This document shows, one piece after another, positions 35,175 through 43,653 of a stretch of 64,000 nucleotides of DNA. The DNA comes from Psychroflexus aestuariivivens (lineage in GTDB: Bacteria > Bacteroidota > Bacteroidia > Flavobacteriales > Flavobacteriaceae), in NCBI RefSeq assembly GCF_004010055.1, contig NZ_RQVT01000001.1:1-64000 (forward strand), in the 5' to 3' direction. Positions within the stretch are counted from its first letter, which is position 1. Each line of letters begins with the position of its first letter. The notes below the pieces were generated by a model that was not told where the DNA came from, made no database searches, and worked only from the letters and a program-made list of their open reading frames with translations. The translations under genes and the position numbers were made by a program.

Positions 35175-36731
35175 ATGGCTGAGGTAAAAAAAATGCCCGA
35201 CTATGGAGCTAGTGGGCAAGGTCTTTTAGATGGTTTTCTTTACAAATGTAACACTTTTAACGAGTTAGCCGAGTATCTTTTAACAAAAGCAAAGCCTGTT
35301 GATTTTTTAGCTAGAGAGAAACAAGGTTTAAAAAACAAGTTAGAATCTTCTGAAAAAAAGCTTTACAATTCAAAACTTAGTGATGAGGAAAAAACTAAGC
35401 TTTCAGAGAAGATTGCAAACATTGATGCAGTATTAAAACGTAAAAAAAGCGCATCACGAAACACAATAATAGTTGAAACAATAGATGTTTTAATCAAATT
35501 GACTTCTCACAATAGTATAAATTTTTTATGCGCTAGTAATGGTAAAATTTATTGCTACCTTACTTCTCATTGGAATGAAATTGACTCTAAGGAATTTCGC
35601 AATTTCATTAAAAAATTTGTTATCAAACTGGGGGCTACAAAATACTTAGCAAAGCATTTTAAGTTTGTTGATGAATTAGAAAACCAGTTTAAAAGTGAGT
35701 CTTCACGAGATTTTGAAAACAAAGAAAATCAAAATGCTATTTTGATAAACTTTCAAAATGGCACTTATAATTTTAAGACCAAAAAATTAGAATCGCACTC
35801 ACCAGTTGACAACTTAACTTATGTATTGAAATTTGACTACAATCCAGAAAGCAAATCACCATTATTTGACAAATTCATAGATGAAGTTTTAACAGATAAG
35901 CAAAAGCAAAATGTTTTAGCTGAATTTATAGCATCGGTTTTTATCAAAAAAGATATTTTAAAACTCGAAAAACTTTTGTTACTCTATGGAGTTGGAGCGA
36001 ACGGCAAAAGTGTGGTATTTGATATTGTTCAAAAATTATTAGGAGCTGAAAATATTACAAATTTTAGCCTAGAATCATTATCAGATAAAAGTGGTTACAC
36101 TAGAGCTGAGATTGAAAATAAACTACTCAATTATTCTAGTGAGATAAGTAGCAGGACAAACCCAGACTTTTTAAAACAAATGGCAAGTGGTGAGCCAATA
36201 CCAGCGAGAGAGATTTACGGTAAGCCGTTTCAAGTTTATAACTATGCTAAATTAATGTTTAACGCCAACGTATTGCCAAAGGATACTGAAGATACAGACG
36301 GTTTTTTTAGACGCTTTTTAATTATTCATTTTGATAAGGTTATCCCACAGGATAAGCAAGATAATGAGCTAGCTAAAAAAATAATCGAAAATGAGTTAAG
36401 TGGCGTTTTTAATTGGGTAATGCAAGGTTTTGAAAGATTAATAAAAAACAAATCATTTTCACCTTGCGAGTCTTCAGATAAAATTGTCGCACAATATAGA
36501 ACCCATAGCGATAGCGTGGCAATGTATCTAAATGAAGCCAACGCCAAAAAAAGCCTAAATGGTATCAAAATAAAAGAGCTTTACGATAGATACAGAGCGT
36601 TTTGTATTGCTAGTGGTTATAAGACAAATAACAGAAGCAAATTGGAAGAGAGTTTGCAAAACAAAGGCTATACCATTGACAAGGTCTATAAGGTTAAAAA
36701 TGCTTTTATAGAAGTTGACTCAGTTGATTAA
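35175..36731 (+). CDS. D5/P4-type primase-helicase
   Basis: A 518-residue replication protein of phages, satellites and plasmids. It has an N-terminal helical region, a D5_N-like part (AILINFQNGTYNFKTKKLE), and an SF3 helicase with Walker A GVGANGKS (272-279), followed by sensor and arginine-finger regions (LMFNANVLPKDTEDTDGFFRRFL) and a C-terminal winged-helix-like end. It would unwind element DNA during autonomous replication after excision. An N-terminal catalytic primase fold is not evident, so it may be helicase-only. Confidence 0.9.
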   Translation: MAEVKKMPDYGASGQGLLDGFLYKCNTFNELAEYLLTKAKPVDFLAREKQGLKNKLESSEKKLYNSKLSDEEKTKLSEKIANIDAVLKRKKSASRNTIIVETIDVLIKLTSHNSINFLCASNGKIYCYLTSHWNEIDSKEFRNFIKKFVIKLGATKYLAKHFKFVDELENQFKSESSRDFENKENQNAILINFQNGTYNFKTKKLESHSPVDNLTYVLKFDYNPESKSPLFDKFIDEVLTDKQKQNVLAEFIASVFIKKDILKLEKLLLLYGVGANGKSVVFDIVQKLLGAENITNFSLESLSDKSGYTRAEIENKLLNYSSEISSRTNPDFLKQMASGEPIPAREIYGKPFQVYNYAKLMFNANVLPKDTEDTDGFFRRFLIIHFDKVIPQDKQDNELAKKIIENELSGVFNWVMQGFERLIKNKSFSPCESSDKIVAQYRTHSDSVAMYLNEANAKKSLNGIKIKELYDRYRAFCIASGYKTNNRSKLEESLQNKGYTIDKVYKVKNAFIEVDSVD

Positions 36732-36749
36732 CGAAGGAAATACAATCAA

Positions 36750-36842
36750 ATGAAACTGAAGATCAATAAAACCATTTTTGGAATTTGTACCTACATATTA
36801 TTGACTTTTAAAATGTTGCCTTGCAATCCAAATGCACCATAA
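36750..36842 (+). CDS. Possible 30-residue hydrophobic peptide
   Basis: A short frame with an AAGGAA ribosome-site-like sequence about 10 bases before ATG 36750. It encodes a Lys-rich start and one membrane-like segment (IFGICTYILLTF), ending in Cys/Pro/Asn. It lies between the primase gene and the next element gene. It may be chance. Confidence 0.25.
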   Translation: MKLKINKTIFGICTYILLTFKMLPCNPNAP

Positions 36843-36940
36843 AGACTTACGTTTTCAACAAAAAGTCAAAAAAGCAATTTAATAACAGAATAGCAGCAAT
36901 TAAGAAATAAACATTTGCTGCTTAACAAATACCTAAAATT

Positions 36941-37624
36941 ATGAGTAAATTATATTTAAAATTCGATCAAAGCAGATATGATAATCAAATAAAAATGATT
37001 TCAAATATTGCTAAAATCTACACAGATGCAGCCAATGAACTTTTAAAACTGGACGTAAAAGGCTATAAAGCAGAAAATTTAATCAATGGCGACTTTATCA
37101 CTCTTTTTGATGAGTATCACAAAAGCGAACACTCAAAAATTAAAGACCCTGTTTTTAAAAAATTATCGTATGAGAAATACTTAGATCTTAGAGAACTTGA
37201 CACAACAAAGCTGGAAGAGTTGCAAAGTGAACACGAAAAAAGAAAAAACTTTTGCTTTGAACTTTACGAGGTCAACGATTTATTTTTCACTAAAGCAGAA
37301 ACAAATCAAACTAGAAATATATCTTTTGCTAAAGCAATGAATAGCGCACCAGTAAAGCGTAGATATACAATTGATAAGGTTTTGAGTTTCAAAGGCAATA
37401 AAGCGATTATTAACATACCAAAAAAACCGTTTGAAGTCCACGCACTTAATAGAAATCAAATTGATTTGATGCAAGATGTTTCAGATTTTATAAACACCTC
37501 TCGAAAGCTTGGATTAACTTATGAGAAAGTAAAGCCACATATTGCCGTTTATCTAAGTGATCTTAGTATTGATTTGAAAACTTTTAGTTTTGATTTTAAC
37601 GAAATTCTAAAAAGCAGATTATAA
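36941..37624 (+). CDS. Element protein of unknown function
   Basis: A 227-residue soluble, lysine-rich, largely helical protein (LYLKFDQSRYDNQIKMISNI at the start). It contains AMNSAPVKRRYTIDKVLSF and a following short beta part. Not recognised. Its stop overlaps the ATG of the next 49-residue gene by one base. As the main gene of the right half of the island it is a candidate cargo or phage-interaction function. Confidence 0.75.
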   Translation: MSKLYLKFDQSRYDNQIKMISNIAKIYTDAANELLKLDVKGYKAENLINGDFITLFDEYHKSEHSKIKDPVFKKLSYEKYLDLRELDTTKLEELQSEHEKRKNFCFELYEVNDLFFTKAETNQTRNISFAKAMNSAPVKRRYTIDKVLSFKGNKAIINIPKKPFEVHALNRNQIDLMQDVSDFINTSRKLGLTYEKVKPHIAVYLSDLSIDLKTFSFDFNEILKSRL

Positions 37625-37773
37625 TGAAAACTAAGAAAGTCAAAATTTTAAGAGCGCACAATAATTCAGAACTCGAGAATAAAATAAATGAGTTACTGGC
37701 TAAAGATTGGAAAATAACCAATAATTTAGCTATTGATGAATCTGGCTATATTTACACAATTATGAAGCAGTAA
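37624..37773 (+). CDS. 49-residue DUF1737-like protein
   Basis: A short gene coupled to the previous one (TAATG overlap). The sequence KILRAHNNSELENKINELLA, then DWKI and a C-terminal GYIYTIMKQ matches the small DUF1737 pattern (a helix for long-linked ends followed by two strands). The role is unknown. A terminator follows within 30 bases, supporting that this is the true 3' end of the operon. Confidence 0.7.
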   Translation: MKTKKVKILRAHNNSELENKINELLAKDWKITNNLAIDESGYIYTIMKQ

Positions 37774-37800
37774 ATTAGTGTTATGTGTTGTATTTGAGAA

Positions 37801-37830
37801 ACCTCGCTAGCAATGGCGGGGTTTTTTATT
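37801..37830 (+). terminator. Terminator of the element operon
   Basis: An 8-bp GC-rich stem (AACCTCGC / GCGGGGTT, one G-T pair), 8-base loop and T-run. Confidence 0.8.
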
Positions 37831-38231
37831 GTTTTGTTTAACTTTTATACATAAAAATGTAACAGGGTTGAAATTTTAGCAGATTACACACAAAACGCAG
37901 TCGTAAAAGTATTGCTACTCAGATTTTAAAACTTTTTAAAGTACCTTTTTTAAATTGTACTCTCATTGCATAACAAATACAATCATTCAGCACCAAAGTA
38001 ATTAAAGACCTTATTAAAATTGAAATTTAATTATTAACCAATGAATTAAAAAGGTAATTAGATATTATGCCTTCATTAATCAATATTCAAATTATATATT
38101 CAGTTAATTTAATAAATACAAAATTTTAATCATAGATTGGAAGAATGGGAAAAATGAGAAGCGTTTGAAAAACTTTTTATTCTTTAACAATCACCTAATT
38201 TATAAACATTATAAATAACAAAATAGAGCGA
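37831..38231. other. Right-end noncoding part of the element
   Basis: AT-rich with no gene recognised; the integrase arm-type sites and the new tmRNA terminator follow to the right. Confidence 0.4.
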
Positions 38232-38251
38232 TAACACAAAAATAGCGCAAC
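38232..38251. promoter_or_regulatory. Right arm-type sites for the integrase
   Basis: TAACACAAA (38232-38240) and TAGCGCAAC (38243-38251) start 11 bases apart, mirroring the left-end pair. Confidence 0.55.
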
Positions 38252-38263
38252 TTTTAAAATAAT

Positions 38264-38302
38264 AAAACCTTAATACGTTGAATATAAACATACTAAGGTT
38301 TT
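38264..38302 (-). terminator. Element-supplied tmRNA terminator
   Basis: Arms 38264-38277 and 38289-38302 form a 14-bp stem with two G-T pairs, and on the minus strand ATTATTTT follows. It lies directly after the tmRNA 3' end but inside the element, so it replaces the stranded one at 32285-32315. Confidence 0.55.
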
Positions 38303-38322
38303 TAATTGTGGAGTCGGGGAGA
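38302..38322. other. attR (21-bp direct repeat) in the tmRNA 3' end
   Basis: Identical to 32314-32334; overlaps the acceptor and T-arm sequence of tmRNA, which is thus kept intact after insertion. Confidence 0.9.
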
Positions 38323-38707
38323 CTCGAACTCCCGTCCAAACAAGCAATTCAATAGTTTTCTACACGCTTAGTTTTCTCTTGAATTGTCGAGACAAAGCTG
38401 GCTGAAAACCACCTACTTTGTCCTTATCCTCACTTAAATTTCACTAAAGCATCAAGGCCCTGCTTCAGCTATATTTACTTTATCGGTGCCTCTGGTGCAA
38501 ACGCCGTAAATCAGGGCGTTTGCGAGACATCTTAGCCCGTTACCTTGTAACGGTTAAGCATATCCTACTATGTTTCGGATTATGCAGCTAAGGCGTAGTT
38601 ATCTTCGCCGTTTAAAAAAGTGTGAAATATGAGATTTACGAGCTATATCCCAGCGCTCGGCGTGCTTACCATTCAATTGGTCTTGCTGTCAAAACCAAGT
38701 CGACCCC
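38309..38707 (-). ncRNA. ssrA: tmRNA
   Basis: The 5' end (GGGGTCGACTTGGTTTTGAC, starting at 38707) pairs with the 3' end (CGACTCC plus A) to form the tRNA-like acceptor; the T-arm reads GGGAGTTCGAGTCTCCC. A TGGTAAGCACGCCGAGC stretch matches the region before the tag in other tmRNAs. The tag frame at 38609-38580 gives GEDNYALAA-stop, the Bacteroidota form. CCA is not encoded. It rescues stalled ribosomes. Its 3' end is the integration site of the element. Confidence 0.95.
38580..38609 (-). other. tmRNA tag-peptide reading frame
   Basis: Resume codon GGC, then GEDNYALAA and TAA; the C-terminal ALAA is the protease-recognition end. Confidence 0.9.
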
Positions 38708-38791
38708 ATTTGAAAAAATATCAAATGTCGTAAGCAAAAAAATACAACATTTCAAAGAACAAATCCAAAACCAAAAGTTTCAGAATGTTTT

Positions 38792-38903
38792 GGGCGTTAC
38801 CCCATGGAATTTACTATCGTATTCCATGCGGTCGGGCTTTCCGCTCTATCTTTTTGCGCCATTTATAAAACCTCAAAAAGGATGCCACTTCAATCCCTAA
38901 CGC
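38792..38903. ncRNA. GC-richer foldable noncoding block upstream of tmRNA
   Basis: Flanked by AT-rich DNA, this block is closed by GCGTTA (38794-38799) / TAACGC (38898-38903), contains a perfect 7-bp hairpin ATGGAAT / ATTCCAT (38804-38810 / 38821-38827), a GGTCGGGCTTTCCGC core, and a long arm ATCTTTTTG / CAAAAAGGAT. It resembles a short repeat I recall in flavobacterial genomes (GGGCGTTA ... GTCGGGCTTTCCGC ... ATCCCTAACGC). Strand and role are unknown; the nearby open frame is not protein-like. The rest of the spacer to 39024 has no gene. Confidence 0.5.
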
Positions 38904-38987
38904 AAAATTACCGACAAAATTAAAGAAAGAAATTAAATTGAAACTTCATCTTCAATAAAATCGGGCTGCAAAAATAGATAATAATAC

Positions 38988-38995
38988 TATATTTG
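38988..38995 (+). promoter_or_regulatory. -7 element (TATATTTG) before the dehydrogenase gene
   Basis: Exact match to TAnnTTTG, 29 bases before the ATG at 39025; no clear -33 element. Confidence 0.4.
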
Positions 38996-39024
38996 AGACT
39001 AAAATAATCACAAAATTTGACTTT

Positions 39025-40230
39025 ATGAAAATAGGCATCATCAAAGAGCGAAAAACACCACCAGACAGACGCGTTGTGTTTTCGCCAAGCAAAGCAAAAT
39101 CAGTTCAAAATCAATTTAAAGATTTGGCATTTGTGGTGGAACCTTCAGACATTCGTGTCTTTTCTGACCAAGCTTACCGAGATGCTGGGCTGGAAGTTTC
39201 AAATCACCTAACAGAATGCGATTTGATGCTTGGCGTTAAAGAAGTGCCGATTGAAGCCTTGATTCCCGATAAAAAATATTTTTTCTTTTCACATACCATT
39301 AAAAAACAAACTTATAATCGTGATTTGCTAAAAGCAATTTTGGATAAAAATATAGAACTCTACGACCATGAAGTCATCACTAAAGCTAATGGAGCCCGAC
39401 TAATTGGTTTCGGTCGTTATGCCGGATTAGTTGGTGCCTACAACGGTTTTCGCGCTTTGGGATTACGAGACAACTTATTTAACCTGCCAAAAGTTGAAAA
39501 TTTACCAGATTTGAAAGCCGTGAGAGAAGAATTAGACAAAATAGATATTCCAAAAATCAAAATTTGTTTAACTGGAAAAGGTAAAGTAGCAAATGGTGCA
39601 CAAGAAATTTTGGATCATCTTGAAATCAAACATGTTAGTGCCAAGGATTATTTATCTAAAGATTTTGATGAACCAGTCTACTGTAAAATTGATGTGATTG
39701 ATTACAATAAACGCAAAGATGGAAAAGCTGGCATAAAATCCGAATTTTTCAAAAATCCAACACCGTATGAGTCTGATTTTATGAAATTTTCAAAAACAAC
39801 AGATTTCTTTATTGCTGGACATTTTTATGGAGATGGCGCACCTTATTTGTTTACAAGAGAAGATGCTAAACATCCTGATTTCAAAATAAATCTAGTGGCA
39901 GATATTAGCTGTGATATCGATGGTCCAGTAGCTTCAACAATCAGGCCGTCAACCATAGCAGATCCATTTTACGGGTACGATCCACAAACCGAGTCTGAAG
40001 TTGCATACGATGCTAAAAATGCAATCACAATAATGGCAGTAGATAATTTGCCATGCGAATTACCAAAAGATGCCAGCGAAGGTTTTGGAGATATGTTTGC
40101 CAAGCATGTGATTCCAGCATTTTTCGATGGTGATGCTGATGGAATTTTAGCCAGAGCTAAAATGACAGAAAATGGAAAATTGACTGAAAGATATTCGTAT
40201 TTACAAGATTTCGTAGAAGACAAAGAATAA
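39025..40230 (+). CDS. NAD-dependent saccharopine/alanine-dehydrogenase-family protein
   Basis: A 401-residue protein of the AlaDH/PNT/saccharopine-dehydrogenase (lysine-forming) group. The N-terminal catalytic domain starts MKIGIIKERKTPPDRRVVFS and includes LGVKEVPIE and KKYFFFSHTIKKQ; the Rossmann part shows ICLTGKGKVANGAQEIL. It acts on amino-acid substrates with NAD(P) in the cytoplasm; lysine metabolism is the likeliest role. It is monocistronic with a strong bidirectional terminator after it. Confidence 0.85.
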   Translation: MKIGIIKERKTPPDRRVVFSPSKAKSVQNQFKDLAFVVEPSDIRVFSDQAYRDAGLEVSNHLTECDLMLGVKEVPIEALIPDKKYFFFSHTIKKQTYNRDLLKAILDKNIELYDHEVITKANGARLIGFGRYAGLVGAYNGFRALGLRDNLFNLPKVENLPDLKAVREELDKIDIPKIKICLTGKGKVANGAQEILDHLEIKHVSAKDYLSKDFDEPVYCKIDVIDYNKRKDGKAGIKSEFFKNPTPYESDFMKFSKTTDFFIAGHFYGDGAPYLFTREDAKHPDFKINLVADISCDIDGPVASTIRPSTIADPFYGYDPQTESEVAYDAKNAITIMAVDNLPCELPKDASEGFGDMFAKHVIPAFFDGDADGILARAKMTENGKLTERYSYLQDFVEDKE

Positions 40231-40284
40231 TATTGATTTGTTTTTTTTAAATAAAACTCAAGCAATAATCTAGTATTTTGATAT

Positions 40285-40324
40285 AAAAAAGCAGAATTTC
40301 TAATTTTAGAAATTCTGCTTTTTT
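40285..40324. terminator. Bidirectional terminator
   Basis: A perfect 18-bp stem (40285-40302 / 40307-40324) with A-run and T-run arms, between the convergent dehydrogenase and sirtuin genes. Confidence 0.9.
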
Positions 40325-40358
40325 ATAGAATTTTAAAGCTAGTAAATTTTAAGAAAAA

Positions 40359-41033
40359 TTACAAAAGCTCGCTAACTACTTTATCAACGCCGCTACTGGC
40401 GTTTTCAGAGTAAATTTTAATATCTGCACTTGGCGAAATATTAGGTTGTGGATCGATAAAATATATCGGTGTATGTTCAGGTGCAAAATCTATTAATCCA
40501 GCAGCTGGATAAACTTGCATAGAAGTGCCAATAATAATTATAATATCTGTTTGGCTGATAATTTCCATAGCTTTATCCATCATTGGTACTGCTTCTCCAA
40601 ACCAAACCACATGTGGTCTTAGTTGGTGATTTCTGTCGCAAGTATCGCCAACATTAATATCTTCTTCCCAATCCAAGATTTGTTTTTCTTGACCTGTGCA
40701 TTCGACTTTCATAAGTTCACCATGAAGATGAGTCACATTTTGACTGCCAGCTTTTTCGTGTAAATCATCCACATTTTGTGTGATGATATCCACTTTATAC
40801 TGTTTTTCTAAATCAACTAAACGCCGATGTGCAAGATTGGGTTCAACTTGTTTGAGTTGTTGGCGTCTTTTATTATAGAAGTCTAGAACTAAATCAGGGT
40901 TTTCTCTAAATCCTTCAGGTGTAGCAACTTGCATTACATTATGACCTTCCCACAATCCATCGTGGTCACGAAAAGTTTTAACACCACTTTCGGCGCTAAC
41001 TCCAGCTCCGGAAAGTATGGTGATATGTTTCAT
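40359..41033 (-). CDS. cobB: NAD-dependent protein deacylase (sirtuin)
   Basis: A 224-residue class III sirtuin. Motifs: GAGVSAESGVKTFRDHDGLW (NAD binding), TQNVDDLHEKAG, the catalytic His in THLHGEL, PHVVWFGEAVP and GTSMQVYPAAGL. The zinc-finger cysteines are mostly missing (one CT and one CDR remain), as in many short bacterial CobB proteins. It removes acyl groups from lysines and regulates metabolism. It is 1 base after the upstream gene, so the two are co-transcribed. Confidence 0.9.
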   Translation of the reverse strand: MKHITILSGAGVSAESGVKTFRDHDGLWEGHNVMQVATPEGFRENPDLVLDFYNKRRQQLKQVEPNLAHRRLVDLEKQYKVDIITQNVDDLHEKAGSQNVTHLHGELMKVECTGQEKQILDWEEDINVGDTCDRNHQLRPHVVWFGEAVPMMDKAMEIISQTDIIIIIGTSMQVYPAAGLIDFAPEHTPIYFIDPQPNISPSADIKIYSENASSGVDKVVSELL

Positions 41034-41034
41034 T

Positions 41035-41805
41035 CTAATCTCTATTTATAGCTCTATATTCTTCATAACAACCGCTGATTGCATCCAAAATTTGAAGATC
41101 ATTGGCAGATGAAATAAAATCGATAGAGTAGTTGCATTTTTCTAAAATCTCATCAATATCTGGTTTGCTGATTTGCAAAACTGCGGACAGGGTTTCACGA
41201 TCGTATTTATCACGTAGAATATCTCGAATTTGATCGTCAGCTTTCATTTTTCGCATCCGTTTCATTTGCTGTTCCTTGCGACCGAAAGTTTTGTAAAGTA
41301 AATCTGCTGGATTCGATATAGATTGCAATACCTGTGAAATCGAACTTTTTTGATAATCGCCACCTTCATAAGCATAATTCAACCCAGAAATGCTGTAGCG
41401 GTAATTATCATAAATAGGAATATTTTTGGCATCTATTTCTAAATAACCAGTCAATTGGACTTCTTTCAATTCAACTTCTTCTAAAGCAATGGCAGATTCT
41501 GTCATTTTAATTTTGACGTCACCAAATTTCAGCCAATCTTCGGTAATTTTAACTTGTATGGGTTTGTAACCAAGATATGATAAATGAATTGTGTCACTTA
41601 CTCTAGCTTTCAGTCGAAATTCCCCTTCAGCATTGGTTGCAGAACCTTTTACAGTGTTGATGTTGATGATGTTGACATTCTCTAATGGTTTGTCATTAGC
41701 AGCATTCACAACTACACCTTTGATGGTTTCCAGAGATTTCTCTTGGCTGAAACCCACCAAAGTTGTAAGAATGAATATGAGGCTTAAAATACTTTTATTA
41801 ATCAT
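41035..41805 (-). CDS. Secreted carboxypeptidase-regulatory-like domain protein
   Basis: A 256-residue exported protein: signal peptide MINKSILSLIFILTTLVGFSQ, then a CarboxypepD_reg-like beta sandwich (IKGVVVNAANDKPLENVNI ... GEFRLKAR ... IHLSYLGYKPIQVKI), then a helical C-terminal domain with many charged residues. The first domain also occurs at the front of TonB-dependent receptors, but here it stands alone in the periplasm or envelope. It is upstream of the sirtuin gene. Confidence 0.85.
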   Translation of the reverse strand: MINKSILSLIFILTTLVGFSQEKSLETIKGVVVNAANDKPLENVNIININTVKGSATNAEGEFRLKARVSDTIHLSYLGYKPIQVKITEDWLKFGDVKIKMTESAIALEEVELKEVQLTGYLEIDAKNIPIYDNYRYSISGLNYAYEGGDYQKSSISQVLQSISNPADLLYKTFGRKEQQMKRMRKMKADDQIRDILRDKYDRETLSAVLQISKPDIDEILEKCNYSIDFISSANDLQILDAISGCYEEYRAINRD

Positions 41806-41866
41806 ATTTTATAAAAGTAGAAATTTAATTCGAAGCTGAAATTAATTTATTGTAATATTAATAAAA

Positions 41867-43603
41867 TTAACGCTTATTTCTTCTGCGTTCAAAGGAGCTT
41901 TTTACACTAGATTTTCCAGACCTTTTGCCTTTAAAACCGCCTTTGGATTTATCACCATCGAATTTCTTGCGTGGTTTACGGCTTTTGCGACCGCCACCGC
42001 CACTTTTTTGATCGTTGGTAATTTCAACATTGACATGTCTGCCTTGCAATTGAAAAGTTTCAAAAGTTTGTTGAACTTTTTCGACTTGCTCAGTTGGCAC
42101 GTTGAAAAATGAAAATGTATTTTTCACATCAACTTTGGCGACACCATCACGGTCTAGATTCAGTTGTTCTTTCAAGAAATCTTTTAAAGACATCCAATTG
42201 AAACCGTCTTTTTCACCAATATTGATGAAAAACCTTGTTTCATCTCCATAATCACGTCCAGAAAACGAGCTGTCTGCTGAATGCTGAGTGATTTTTGGTG
42301 CGTTTTTATAATAATTATGAAATCTCGTAAATTCTACAGAAAAGAATTTTTTGATAATATCCTCTTTGCTTAAGTTTTCAAATTGAGCTTCCAAATCTGG
42401 AATAAAAGCATCGATCTCATGATTGATTTCTGTACTTTTTATTTCATCTGCAAGGTGAAATAACTGACGTTTGCAAATTTCATCTCCAGATGGTAATTCT
42501 TCTTGAGTGAATTTTTGACCAATTATTTTTTCAACTTGACGAATTTTTCTAACTTCACTTTTAGTCACAATTACTAAAGATTTACCTTCTTTTCCAGCAC
42601 GGCCAGTTCTTCCGCTACGGTGCGTGTAAGTTTCAATTTCGTCTGGCAGTTGGTAATTGATCACGTGTGTGATGTCATCTACGTCGATACCACGAGCAGC
42701 AACGTCTGTAGCTACTAGCATTTGAATTTGTTTCTTTCTGAAACTATTCATTACCATATCTCTTTGCGCTTGACTTAAATCGCCATGCAAAGCTGATGCG
42801 CTGTAACCGTCTTCGATTAATTTTTCTGCTACTTTTTGTGTATCTCTTTTCGTTCTACAGAAAATGACAGCATAAATATCTGGGTTTGCATCTACCACGC
42901 GTTTTACGGCGTTATAACGATCTCTGCCACCAACGATAAAATATTCGTGACTTACAGTTTTTGTAGATACGTTCTTCTGACCAACCGTAATTTCTTTCGG
43001 TTGTTTCATGAATTTTTTAGCGATAACAGATACTTCTTTAGGCATTGTTGCACTAAATAACCAAGTATGCTTTTCCGCAGGAGAATGTGAAAGTATTTCT
43101 TTGATATCTTCAAAGAAACCCATATTCAGCATTTCATCAGCTTCATCCAAGATACAAATATCAATATTTGAAATATCGATGATATTTCGCTTGATCATGT
43201 CTTTCATTCTACCTGGTGTTGCGACAATTATTTGTGCCCCACGCTTTATTTGCTTGGCTTGGTCGGTAATACTAGCACCACCATAAACCGCAACAGTATT
43301 TAAGTTTTGATAGTATTTTGCGTACTGTTTCAACTCGTTGGTAATTTGCATACACAACTCTCTGGTCGGAGAAAGAATTAAACCTTGTGTTTTCTTAGAA
43401 TTAAGGTTTATATTCTGAATTAAAGGAAATCCAAATGCGGCTGTTTTTCCTGTACCTGTTTGGGCCAGCGCAACCATATCGGTTGGCTCTTCGAGTAAAA
43501 TAGGAATGGTTTTTTCCTGAACTTCACTCGGGGACTCAAATCCTAAATCTTCGATTGCTCTCAAGATTTCAGGGCTTAAGCCTAATGATTCAAATGTATT
43601 CAT
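41867..43603 (-). CDS. DEAD-box RNA helicase (DeaD/CsdA-like)
   Basis: A 578-residue helicase starting at ATG 43603. Motifs run in order: Q motif region, AQTGTGKT (motif I), PTRELC (Ia), TPGR (Ib), DEAD (II), SAT (III), then ARGID and HRSGRTGRAG in the second domain. A C-terminal DbpA-type RNA-binding domain (about 465-540) and an Arg/Lys/Gly-rich tail follow. It remodels RNA in ribosome assembly or cold stress. It is downstream of rdgB. Confidence 0.95.
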   Translation of the reverse strand: MNTFESLGLSPEILRAIEDLGFESPSEVQEKTIPILLEEPTDMVALAQTGTGKTAAFGFPLIQNINLNSKKTQGLILSPTRELCMQITNELKQYAKYYQNLNTVAVYGGASITDQAKQIKRGAQIIVATPGRMKDMIKRNIIDISNIDICILDEADEMLNMGFFEDIKEILSHSPAEKHTWLFSATMPKEVSVIAKKFMKQPKEITVGQKNVSTKTVSHEYFIVGGRDRYNAVKRVVDANPDIYAVIFCRTKRDTQKVAEKLIEDGYSASALHGDLSQAQRDMVMNSFRKKQIQMLVATDVAARGIDVDDITHVINYQLPDEIETYTHRSGRTGRAGKEGKSLVIVTKSEVRKIRQVEKIIGQKFTQEELPSGDEICKRQLFHLADEIKSTEINHEIDAFIPDLEAQFENLSKEDIIKKFFSVEFTRFHNYYKNAPKITQHSADSSFSGRDYGDETRFFINIGEKDGFNWMSLKDFLKEQLNLDRDGVAKVDVKNTFSFFNVPTEQVEKVQQTFETFQLQGRHVNVEITNDQKSGGGGRKSRKPRKKFDGDKSKGGFKGKRSGKSSVKSSFERRRNKR

Positions 43604-43653
43604 AAGTAATTTAAAAATAGGTGCAAAGGTACGCATTCCTATTTTGATAAGAC

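Larger units (their letters stand above)
32314..38322 (+). mobile_element. Integrative element inserted in the tmRNA gene (about 6 kb)
   Basis: Bounded by identical 21-bp direct repeats (32314-32334 and 38302-38322), the right one lying within the 3' end of tmRNA. Between them are a tyrosine integrase, an excisionase-like HTH protein, a D5-type primase-helicase and several uncharacterised genes, all on the plus strand. There are no capsid, terminase, relaxase or conjugation genes, so movement must rely on another element or phage: a satellite or mobilisable-type island. Paired 9-mers near both ends probably bind the integrase. Confidence 0.9.

Noticed and set aside
32314-38322. Complete prophage
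   Set aside because: No capsid, portal, terminase, tail or lysis genes; only integration and replication functions.
38622-38900. 92-codon open frame on the plus strand
   Set aside because: It lies antisense to the 5' part of tmRNA and through the structured block; the RNA explains the sequence.
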